From: Spirometra erinaceieuropaei
Lineage: Eukaryota > Platyhelminthes > Cestoda > Diphyllobothriidea > Diphyllobothriidae
Assembly: GCA_902702965.1 (NCBI GenBank)
Contig: CACRXP010000045.1
Coordinates: 1,352,524 to 1,416,523, forward strand
Direction: 5' to 3'
Length of the DNA stretch: 64,000 nt
In this document: in pieces, positions 35,049 through 45,269 of the stretch
Numbering within the stretch: position 1 is the first letter of the stretch
Layout of the letters: every line of letters begins with the position of its first letter
Notes under the pieces: model-generated
Database searches by the model: none
Told to the model about the DNA's origin: nothing
What the model saw: only the letters and a program-made list of their open reading frames with translations
Made by a program: the position numbers and the translations under genes

Positions 35049-35156
35049 ATGGGAAAATCGTAAATGTTCGGAGCTCATTCCTCTGGAGACAACCAATAAC
35101 ACTGAGCATAATAAACAACTAGATAATAAGGAAAGAACGCCCTATCTGATGAACCG

Positions 35157-38100
35157 ATGAGAGAAAACGACGGCCAACACACAAATATCCAGTCCAATCA
35201 AACAGCAGTAGACTCGGAAGGGGACGATATACTCGAAAACTCGCACGAAATATTCAGCAACTTTGACCCAAAAATCGCTCAGGAATCTGCCCGGGCTAAG
35301 CTCCGCTTCCTTTATGCATATGCTCAGAGTTTGTTCCAGAAGCTAGATGAGCTGAATGATGGGTTAACAGATACGCAGTCGGATGTCATTTCTATCACAG
35401 GGACTTGGTTTCAGACCGAAGTCTTGGATGCCGAAATTACATTCGATGGATACCAACTTTTTCGCCGGGACAGACTGCATAGAAAAGGAGGAGGAATAGC
35501 GGTCGACGTCAAGAGAGGAATCATCGCGTCGGAACACAAAACCGATTGCTCCGGCGAATGTGAGACAATGTGGTTAAAACTGAGGATGCGTGGCGCACCT
35601 AATTTGAATTTTCTGACCGTATACAGGCCGCCCAATCAAACTGCTGAGGTTGACGAGGCGATATTTGGGTTAAGTAAAGAGGTGTCACAAAACTAAGAGG
35701 TACTGATAACCGGAGATTTCAACGCACCCACGGTCGACTGGAACAATTTGTTAGTAAATAGTTCGCGAAATTCCTTCGATTCCAGGCTCTTGAAGCTAAC
35801 GGCTAATCTCTTTCTGGTACAAAACGTCACGTTGCCAACCAGGATCACAGAGGACCAAGGAGTGAATTGTCTGGACCTCGTCCTTACAAAAGACCCAATT
35901 AACCCTGGCGAACTTAGGCCCATAACACCGCTCGGTAAGAGTGACCATGTCATGCTGTTTTGGGAATACCGCCTATGCAGCCAACAAGTGAATACGACTG
36001 AGCCTAGGCTGAATTTCTGGCGAGGAGATTTTGCCGCCATGAGAAGGGAATTATCGGCAGTGGACTGGAATGATGTTCTTTCCGGTCATCCAGACGTTGA
36101 TTGGAACACTCTGAAGGGAGTTGTAGCCGACCTCATGCATCGAAACTGTCCGACAAAGAGAGTCAAAAAGAATAATCGTCCTGCCTGGATAACGCGGGAT
36201 ACAAAAAAAGAAGTAAACCGGAAGAACAAACTATGGAGAAGGTAAGTAACAACAAAACAACCATCCCATTACGAGCAATTTCGTCGAAAGCGAAACGAGG
36301 TAAGGTCGGCTATCCGCAGGTCGCGGAAGGAGTATGAAATGCGAGTTATGGAACGGGCCGTCGATAAGCCAAAAGTGCTCTTCAGTTACATCAACAGTAG
36401 GTTAAAGAAAAAGGAGACGGCCGCAGTGTTGAAAGGAGAAAACAATGAGGATATCATCGAAAATGACGCTAAGGCAGAACATCTAAGCCGGTTTTTCGTA
36501 TCGGTTTTCACAGATGAAACGGACTCTGACGAGGCTGGATTGCCAGCTGGGACAACCGACGAAATAATAGAAAGCATCGACTTCACGGAAGAAGATGTGA
36601 GGAAGGAACTTCTAGTGCTTAAGGAGGGCAAGTCTCCGCGTCCAGACCAAATTCCGGCAAAAGTTCTGAAGGAGTTGACTTGCGAACTCGCCAAACCGCT
36701 TTGGCACATCTTTAGGTCGTCCTTTGACCGAGGCATTCTCCCCTCTGATTGGAAAATAGCGAACATATACCCCATTCACAAGGGTGGATCTAGAACAAGT
36801 ACAAACAATGATCGGCCGGTGAGCCTTACGTGGATTTGTTGCAAAGTCATGGAGAGAATAGCCAAAAAATCCATCATGAGGTTCCTTGAAGAAAATAATT
36901 TCATTGCTAGTTCCCGACATGGCTTTCGACGAAATCACTCCTGCCTAACTAATATGCTTCATTCAACGGAACAGTGGTATCGCTCGTTAGACGAAGGAAC
37001 AATGGTTGATATCGTTTATATCGATTACAAGAAAGCCTTTGATGGTGTTCCACACCACCGATTACTTTACAAGGTCCGAGAGTCAGGGATAAGGGGAAAC
37101 CTATTAAACTGCGTAAAGGGCTTTCTGACTGGTCGATTACAGTCTGTGTGTATTGGTAGTGCGAAGTCAACGCCAGTACCAGTTGTGAGTGGAGTTCCCC
37201 AGGGCTCTGTACTCGGACCAGTACTATTTTTAATTTATGTCAACGACTGTATGAATGGACTGGACTGCAACGGCGTCATGTTTGCCGATGACATCAAGTT
37301 ATGGTGAGCGATCAACGGAGAAAATGATGAACGGGCCCTGCAAGAAGGACTGAACCGCCTATGCGAATGGTCTGACAAATGGCTGCTGAAGTTTAGCCTT
37401 GAGAAGTGTGTCGCGCTGCGACTCAAAACGACTGCAAGAGTTGACGGAGAGGACCACCATTACCAACTTTGTGGAAGGTGCGTTTTAAATGTAACCGAAC
37501 AAAAAGATCTTGGGATCAACATTTTTGGACTCTTAAGCCTTCCTCTCAGTGCGTTAGGGAGTCCAAAAGGGCAACTAGTGTTTTCTTTGCCATTAAACGA
37601 ACTTTCGCAGACATAGACAAAGAGTTTTTTGGAAAAGTATACGGAGCGTTCTTTCGTTCGCATCTGGAATATGGAATCCAAGCTTGGCGCTCGTGGCAAA
37701 AAACGACTATAAGTTGCTAGAAAGAATCCAGAGGAGAGCAACAAAAATTGTACAAGGCCTCAGGACTTTACCTTACAACTGCCGACTTAGTTAACCTTAA
37801 CTCTTTCCTCTTGAGTACAGGCAGATTCAAGGAGATCTCATACAGGCGTATCGGATATTGAGGAACCGGGAATGTACCCTAAACCAAGACGATTTCTTCA
37901 CCCTGACCACAACAACAAACCTGCGTGGGAACTCTCTAAAACTGAGAGGATCCCGATGTCGCCTGGACGTTCGCAGATACTGTTTTTCACAGCGAGTCGT
38001 CGGTGCCTGGAACGGGCTTCCCGAGGACGTAATAATGGCGGATACCACGAAGACGTTCAAGCAAAGACTTGATGCATATTTGCTTGGACACAAACGCTTG

Positions 38101-38157
38101 TCTGGACAGAACAGCTCTGTGGTGTCAAACCAACGCCTTGCATACACATACCGCTAA
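35157..38157 (+). pseudogene. LINE A ORF2 (endonuclease and reverse transcriptase), inactive
   Basis: From 35157 the endonuclease reads nearly intact, but the ETW motif is GTW, replacing the catalytic Glu with Gly. A TAA at 35694 and a TAA at 36243 split it. A 322-codon stretch (36339-37307) holds the reverse transcriptase, including IYPIHKGG, RPVSLTWICCKVMERI, YIDYKKAFDGVPHHRLL, SGVPQGSVLGP and the intact catalytic box FADDIKLW. A TGA follows directly at 37305. The C-terminal half (37308-38157) carries several frame changes but ends in a recognisable block with VVGAWNGLPEDV. The copy is recent enough to read easily and is dead. Confidence 0.85.
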
Positions 38158-38366
38158 TGTGGATGACTGTCATTCCATTTTACCGAAATCATATACAACT
38201 GAATTTTCTCAAATTTTGGTCCTGCATTTTCAACGAAAATATTCGGTTAAGTGTATATATTACTGACATCATTTTAGTACCGTGTATATTTAAAGTTAGA
38301 TATCGCATGCACCGTTTACATTAGGATTTTTAAAGGCCTTGCCTATTACTCTTAAAATATACTGAC

Positions 38367-41191
38367 CTATACTGTCCTAACATCCTCAGGCATGGCATTC
38401 CATGCTGCAACCACTCTGTTGAAGAAGAAGAACTTTCGTGTGTCTAGCCGGGCACAAGTCACACGCAGTTTGAGTGGATGGCCTCTCAGGTTAATCGTAG
38501 TCGCCAACTCAAAGAAGTCTCCAGATGCGAGGCAGCAGCCCTGATTGCGCACGATGCGGAAAGCTTGTATCAGGTCCCCACGTAGCTGTCTGTAACTCAA
38601 AGGAAAGAGGTCAAGATTAGCTAATCGTGTTTCGTAGGGTTGTGACAACTGCCCAGATACAAGTTTCGTTGCTCGCCGTTGAACTTTTTCGAGTATGCCC
38701 AAGTCTTTAGCGTTCCAGGGTCTCCATGCTTGGATAGCAAACTCCAGATGCGATCGCACAAAAGTTTGAAAGACCTTGGCGAAGCGGTCTGCATCAAAGG
38801 AGTAGAACGTCCGTTTGACGAGGTATAGAATGGACATCGCCGACTTGGCTAACTTTGAGCATTGCAGCGAAGGCTTAAGCGAGGTTGTGATCCATACGCC
38901 TAAGTCCTTCTGGGCGTCGACTTTTTGCAGTGGTTTGCCAGTCAGACGGTAGACCGTGCGGTTAGGAGAACTGGTTCCACCGACGCGTAGGAAGTTACAC
39001 TTGTTTACGTTGAACGGTAGAAGCCAGTCTTCCGACCATTTCTCGGGGTGGTCCAGATTTGTCTGCAGTCACGCCTCGTCAACTTCGCTTCGTATGGTAC
39101 TCCAGATCTTTATGTCATCGGCAAACATTGCGACATCGCAATCCAGTTCGTTTGCGCAGTCATTGACGTATACGAGGAACAGTGTAGGGCCAAGAACAGA
39201 GCCTTGGGGAACACCACTCCTAACGGCAACCTCGGCAGAGTGCTGGTCGCCGACGTGGACGGCTTGAGAGCGGCCGAGTTAAAAGCTTCGAATCTACATC
39301 AGAAGCTTACCTCGCACTCCTGCACGGCTGTTTGTATAGAAGGCGGTGATGAGGCACACTGTCGAAGGCCTTTTTAAAGTCGATATAGATGGCATGCACC
39401 CTATCTCCTCTATCAACAGCCCTAGTCCAGTGTTCCACACAGTAGAGCAAGTTTGCCACACAGGATCTGCTTTTGCAGAATCCATGCTGGGAATCGGAAA
39501 GCAGATGGTTTTTTTCAGGGAACTGCATTAACTGTTGCTTCATTATCTTCTCCATAATCTTACAGCAGATGGAGGTGAGGCTGACAGGTCTGTAATTGTT
39601 CGCAGAGACCCGACTTCCGTCCTTATACAGCGGCGTAATCCACGCCGTCTTCCAGTCGGGTGGCAGATATCCGGTCTCGAAGGACATATGGAAAAGCATG
39701 GAGAGTGGTTAAACCAACTCGCCGGCGAGTTCCTTTAAAATCTTCGCCGGAATCTCATCGGGACCTGGTGATTTGGATTCCGTTAGCCTCAACAACTCCG
39801 CCAGGACCATACCCTCAGTGAACTGAACGGTCTCCATAATTGTGGTGTCTTCGAAAGGCTGAAGGGCCAAAGGGTTTAATTCTGTTTCGCTACTAAAAGA
39901 GACCAAAAAAATGCTGAAAGGTGATCAGTTTTCGCTCTGTCTTCAATGAGATGTTCGCCTTTAGCAGTCTTTAGCAGTGGTATTGGGTCCTTGTTCCGCG
40001 TACACTGCCTTATGTAACCGTAGAATAATTTAGGATTCTCTGCGGCACGGTTAAGCAGATCCCGTTCGAATTCCCTTCTAGTTTCGAGGATAGAGCCCTT
40101 GACTCGATTTCTTTGAATTTTGTACGCGCATATAGATGTGGGGCTCCTGTCAGAAAGCGATTTTTTTCCACAGCGTTCGTTTTTTATTCACTTTATTCTT
40201 CAAGGCTTGCGTAAGCCATCGAGGTCTGTTAGTTAACCCCTTCCGTGAAAGCGGACAGTTGTTTGCGATCAGCTCGTGCAGAATTTCTCGGAACCGTTGC
40301 CAGTCTACGAGTATGCTTCCAACAAATTAGGACTCCCACTCAATGCGTGAAGTTTCAGCCCTCATCTGGTCGAAATCCCCGCCCCAAAGGTTTCTTCTAA
40401 CTGTCACGGGTTCCTTGGACACGGAAAATAGCGAGTAATCCCATAGAAGAACGACGTGGTCACTTTTACCTAAGGGGGTAGGCATGGCACCTCATCAATG
40501 CTGCCCTGTGACTTCGTAAGGACAAGATCAAGGCAGTTGGCTTGTTGGCCTTCGCGTACTCTAGTTGGTATCATGACGTGTTGAGTGAGAAATGGCTTCA
40601 GTGCCGTGTTCAGAAAACTCCTATCGAAGGTCTGTTCTGAGCTATTTGCATGAATTGAGCTCCAGTCAATATGGGGCGCGTTAAAGTCGTCCATGATCAG
40701 GATATCCGGGCGCGCAGCGAACTTTTCGAGCTCCTCCAGGAGGCGAGCTTCGGCCATGTTGTCCCGTCTCGGCGGTCGATAAACTGTCGGGACATCGAGG
40801 CAAGGCGAGCCCGACACTCTAATAGACAGGCAGATTGCCTCGGAACTGCACGAAAATTTGTCGGTTTTGTCTGATACATTTATCCCATTTTTTACATACG
40901 TGATAACGCCTCCTCCCTGACGCCCTTCCCTATCCCTTCTAAACATCTGGTAGCCAGGCAATGCAACTCACGATCGTCCACGTGTTGGGTCAACCAGGTT
41001 TCTGTTAGAGAGATTACGTCAGGGGATAGATCGCAGAGGTGGATCTTCAGCTCGTCGAACTTTGATAGCAAACTCTGCACGTTGGTGTACAACAATTTCA
41101 TTTTTCGGCCAACGGAATATGTGGTTACATTTTGGTGAGCGCCTTCACTTAATATGTCGGCTGCGCGGTCATTCGAACCGGACCTGTCCAA
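38367..41191 (-). pseudogene. LINE B ORF2 (endonuclease and reverse transcriptase), inactive
   Basis: On the minus strand the endonuclease starts near 41191 with KLLYTNVQSLLSKFDELK and SLTETWLTQ, keeping the Glu lost in copy A. A frame change near 40950 leads to a second piece ending NCLDLVLT. A run of C at about 40470 shifts the frame again before SDHVVL. The reverse transcriptase includes SPGPDEIPAKILKEL, a TAA at about 39708, then RPVSLTSICCKIMEKI, YIDFKKAFDSVPHHRLL, SGVPQGSVLGP and the intact FADDIKIW near 39115. The C-terminal 156 codons (38837-38367) are open, ending in VVAAWNAMPEDV. It is a multiply broken copy with good residue preservation. Confidence 0.85.
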
Positions 41192-41473
41192 AGGAAGAGT
41201 GGCGGACGCCGCCGTACTTAGTTGTTGTATATAACTAAATTGTCCTCGCCCTCGCTGAGCCTCTTAGTTCTAGAACTAGTTGACGACGTTTGAGCCGTTC
41301 CACTGGCGAGTTGTCCGGTTGAAAAAAAACACCTGGGTTGGAGCCTTTAGTCCTGAATCGCCTAGAGTGAATGAGACTGGCTTGGTCGCTGCTGGCTAGC
41401 ACAACTTAAAGAGGCCGGGGACGAATCGACACTGACGAATTATCTGCTCGTTTTCCAAGGCGGAAGGCTTTGA

Positions 41474-42358
41474 TCACTTCAATAGCCTCAGTGGATTCCA
41501 AAATATTGTCGAGAAGACCTTGGAAGAGTGATAGGTCTTCCGAAACCCTCTCCTTGGGAGTATTTCAGGGAGCCCCTGAATAATGAGACATTTTTCTCGG
41601 TCGGTCTCTTTTTTATTTTCTACGGAAGTGTGGGTCCCTAAATTACGTAACGCTCTGGGATTATGCGCTGGCGACGGTGGAGCAGATGCGCTTACGCCGT
41701 CTGTTTGTTTGACTCTTATGTTGACCACCTTGGAAGAAGCGCTTGGCAGAGAAGACTGTGGATAGAACTCTGTGCCTCTGATGAATGAATCGATTCCACC
41801 GCTCGTACTAGGTCTATCAAGCTCGGACTATTTCAGAGAATCAGCTAGGGTGTTTGGACACACAGCATTTGCCATGCGGGACGGAACGTCCATCAATGTC
41901 TCTGTTTCGGCCTCTACGGAGGCATCTTCCGGAAGTAACCGTCCGTTTTCCTTGGCCTTTTCACAGTTTAATTTCTTTTTCTCTTCAGTTTTCGAGTTTC
42001 CTTTCTGTGCGTTATTTTCTCGCTTTTTAACTATTCGTTCTGAAACTGCCGTGATAGGTGGTGGCGTGCCTATTATGCTGGGAGCTTTTGCCCTACTTCT
42101 GGTTACTCGTCCATTAGGCATTTTGGTAGTGTCCGCTTGGTCTAGACTGCATCACAACTGGGCTTTCATCTTTGCGATTTCTTCCTCAAGATAGTTGACC
42201 TTGACGGCCAAAATCTGGCATCCACTGCAACTTTGGACTGCATTTTCTGCGTCTACACAGTCAAAAAGACTATGTGATATTGCTCGCCGCCGGGCTGCGG
42301 TGGCCGGGGAGTTAGAGCAGTTGACTAAGGAAGGATGATCACTGAATCGACTCCACAC
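41474..42358 (-). pseudogene. LINE B ORF1 remnant
   Basis: Three open pieces are seen on the minus strand. 42358-42152 includes CSGCQILAVKVNYLEEEIAKMKAQL, a short Cys pair followed by a coiled-coil-like heptad run. 42121-41828 is a basic, low-complexity stretch (NGRVTRSRAKAPS at its start). 41728-41474 has KCLIIQGLPE, matching the IIVKGMPE block of LINE A ORF1. Stops separate them. The layout of coiled coil then RNA-binding block is usual for LINE ORF1 proteins. Confidence 0.6.
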
Positions 42359-42360
42359 TC

Positions 42361-45255
42361 GGCCCCCATATTTTGGACGTAAGGGCTTATTTCAGTCATG
42401 CCGTGAAGTTATGGAAAAGGAACAAGGCGTAGGAATCGAAGAAAAAACGTCGCCAAAGGGCCAAGTAGTATGGTTAATTTTGTTGGAGAATTCCAAGAAT
42501 GCAAGGCCTAGAGAACTTTTTAGCTAAGACTTTTTGGTAATATTCCAAGTGTACAAATCTAAGCAGCTCAACAAGCAGTGCAGAAATTATCGACTCAGCC
42601 TTTAGTAGGTCCTCTTCCAAAGGTACGGTGGACAGTTCGAGACGATATGTAGGATTTCTAGGCTGTGATCGCTAGGCTCAGATTGCCAGCAGAATTACCA
42701 AGTTTGAGAAAACTGTCCTAGTCTTACGATGAGGGCAACGATGACAACAAGGTTGAGGGTAGAAGGCAGCAATGCGTTTAGAAATCCAGTTTCTGATGCA
42801 GGATCAACTGTTTCCAGTGAGGAACTCGATTGAAAATGCCCTTCTTGCTCCTCAAAATTTAAACCATGCTGGCTCAAAGTTTTCAGTGTTTTCGGATTCA
42901 GACACACGACGGACTCGTATACCGAAGTTAGGTAGAGGCAGCTAGCTTACTAACGTGATTTTTCAATTGCCCCGCTTCCTATGGTTAGTAAATGTCAATA
43001 CAGTTAAACGTCTTCGGCTCAAAAAAACAAACCAACCAATTACTTTATTTAGAATGTCTGCTTACTACCCACCTAAAGAACACATTCTTAAAACCTCCAT
43101 TACCGTCTTCTCCGTAAGACAGGCGCCTGAGGGTTGGTCGTGAATTCCTTTGGGGGACTCCCCTATACTGTTGCCTCCACCGCAAAAATTTGCTCAGGGG
43201 GACGCCTCCTCGTCGTCAGTTTTGGGACCTCTTAACAAAGTTGATTTTCGCGTGCACAGCGCATCCCCGCGAAACGTTTCTATATCGCCCTTAATTGTGG
43301 TACATCGAAACCCCCAAACTGCAGCCGACCTTACCTTTCTACTTTAGAGTATTTAGGCGTCGAGCGCGGTCCCCACTATTTCGTATAGTGCAATAGACAC
43401 CAGTACATACTATGGATAAGATTATTTTATTATATGTAAATAATTAAAAATTGCCGATGGATGTACAAAATGGTTATAGCTTCATGGAATGATTGTGATA
43501 GGCGTGAACTTTGAAAATGGGTTCATCTTCCCCGACTGGTTCCTGCAAATAAAAAAATGCACGCGTTAGAAACGCATACTTTATAGTGCATACTAATGCT
43601 GCATTTTAGAAGCTAAACTAGCGAATTAATAACCATGCTTATTGCCCATATTTATTTTAAAAGACAAACTTACTCATTAAAATATTAATGAGTAAGTGGT
43701 AATGAGTCGGTAAGTGGTGCTCCAAAGGCTTCATGCTTTCTTCCAATAGTTAACAGAAAATGATACACAACGTGTAAGGCTGCCCTATCACCACTAAGTC
43801 TGCCACTACACCCATAATTTCACTATTAGACAACGAGTGAGCAGACACCGTAAAACTACTCATAAGTCGCAAACATTAACTCGCAGACATTAATAAAGGC
43901 CATAAACCTGGCATTGATTAACTTGCCACTAAGTTGGGAGAAAATCGATCGCAGCACACGGTGGTCACAATCATGCCGTTCAGCGCGCAGATATAGGCAA
44001 ATGACATGAACAAATCCACGATAAATTAAGGTCATCCTAGTCTAAAATAAGTTGGAAATAGAAGTCTAGTATATCGTGAAAATATCGCCTGTTTTACATT
44101 CGATTACTTATTTTTCAGCGAAATATACGCCAGGAGGTTTTAGTGCTTCCATTGCCGATCTTCAGTTTTCAGCAAACGCGTGGTTCCTGAATACTTCATA
44201 TGTTCCTATTGGAATGGGTTGTGGGCCTCGCCTAGCCCCGCTATCAGTCCAGCGTATGAGGGGCTCATGCGGTAACAAGGTCGGTATATGGAACGCAAAC
44301 CTGGAGGCCGCGGGCATCCAAAGAGTTCAAGAAAAAGTCACTGGAATTGAGAGAACTCAAAGCCTCTTTCTCTACACAACCCGACCAACAAATATGACCC
44401 TGTCTCCTTCGAGTTATGGGCAACGACACGGGGATCTTTCGAAGACATTCGGCAATGCAAAGGGGTAAACCACAACCTTGCTCTTGAGGACTTTTTGATT
44501 TTGTTACCAAGACCTACTCATTCTCAGTTTGTTATGGTAATATGGTCGCATTTCAACTATTTCTGCCGACATGGCATCTGTGTAAAATATACTCAGTGTT
44601 ACGTTGTCGGTAGGACACTCGAAGATAAACGCCTATTTCCCTCAGTGAAATGAACTCAAATGCCCCTTTTTAATGCTGAGTTCGTTACAAATCCGTTTCA
44701 AATCGAAGCGGCTAGCACAAGGATAAGAAGCGTCAAAAGGATTGTAGCCGATCATCGGATTCTGGACCTTTTTTCTTGTCACGGATAAAAACTGAAAGAG
44801 CAAACTTAATTGAATCAGGGTGACGCCTTCTATACGTTTGTCTGATATAAGACCAAGGGTTATTATGCGTATACGAGAAATTCAGAAACCGATGGAGGCG
44901 ATTCTAGATGTGTCGATTGAAGCGAACAGGCGGGCTCTCGTAACCACTTAAATGTTTGACCAAAGTCTGCTGTCCAAAACCGAACCGCACAAACCATAAA
45001 CATACTGACTCAGAGTGCAGAATGCAAGAGAATCGTTCAGTTATTTTCCTGTCTTTCCCTCTCTTATGCCTCAGCCGAGCACTCTTTCGCATTGCCTGCG
45101 TTTCGCATCTTCCCGGTCAACGTGAGGAATTTTTGAAATATTTGGGAGTTTGCCAGTATCCTTAAAAGTTTGGAAACTCCATTCGCCTTTGCAAAATTTT
45201 GATGTACAAGGCTTTCTGAAAATCCGAGCCTTGTTTGTTGAAACTCTTTGCTTAG
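42361..45255. other. Intergenic DNA upstream of GDI
   Basis: No gene was recognised. A 70-codon minus-strand frame (42695-42907) and a 130-codon plus-strand frame (44076-44468) have no known similarity. The AT-rich part around 43.4-44.1 kb contains a perfect short hairpin. The GDI promoter should lie in the last few hundred bases, but no core element could be named. Confidence 0.4.
43668..43697. repeat. Perfect 13-bp hairpin
   Basis: ACTTACTCATTAA is followed by AATA and its exact reverse complement. The next bases repeat part of the arm (GGTAATGAGTCGGTAAGTGG). It is AT-rich and may be chance or a slip-mediated duplication. Confidence 0.5.
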
Positions 45256-45269
45256 GCACAGTATTCAAA
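45251..45269 (+). promoter_or_regulatory. Candidate leader acceptor just before the GDI start
   Basis: CTTTGCTTAG ends 14 nt before the GDI ATG and a further CACAG ends 8 nt before it. Either could be a spliced-leader or 5' UTR acceptor. The pyrimidine tract is weak. Confidence 0.3.

Larger units (their letters stand above)
34098..38290 (+). mobile_element. CR1-like LINE copy A, nearly full length
   Basis: This is a plus-strand two-ORF LINE: ORF1 remnants at 34098-35048 and ORF2 at 35157-38157 with endonuclease, reverse transcriptase and C-terminal domain in order. Assignment to the CR1 group rests on the endonuclease style (SDVISITGTWF, GDFNAPTVDW, NCLDLVLT, SDHVML), the palm motifs and a C-terminal LRGSRCRLDVRRYCFSQRVV-type block. 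The 3' end is placed near 38290 by loss of similarity. Its tail faces the tail of a second LINE of the same group. Confidence 0.85.
38350..42360 (-). mobile_element. CR1-like LINE copy B, nearly full length
   Basis: This is a minus-strand element with ORF1 (42358-41474) and ORF2 (41191-38367) of the same group as copy A, but clearly a different subfamily by protein sequence. It lies tail to tail with copy A, with about 60 to 200 bases between the two 3' ends. Confidence 0.85.

Noticed and set aside
45150..45269. In-frame 40-codon N-terminal extension of GDI starting at an upstream ATG at 45150
   Set aside because: GDI proteins begin at the MDEEYD Met used here; the extension resembles nothing conserved and contains acceptor-like sites, so it is probably leader or promoter DNA.
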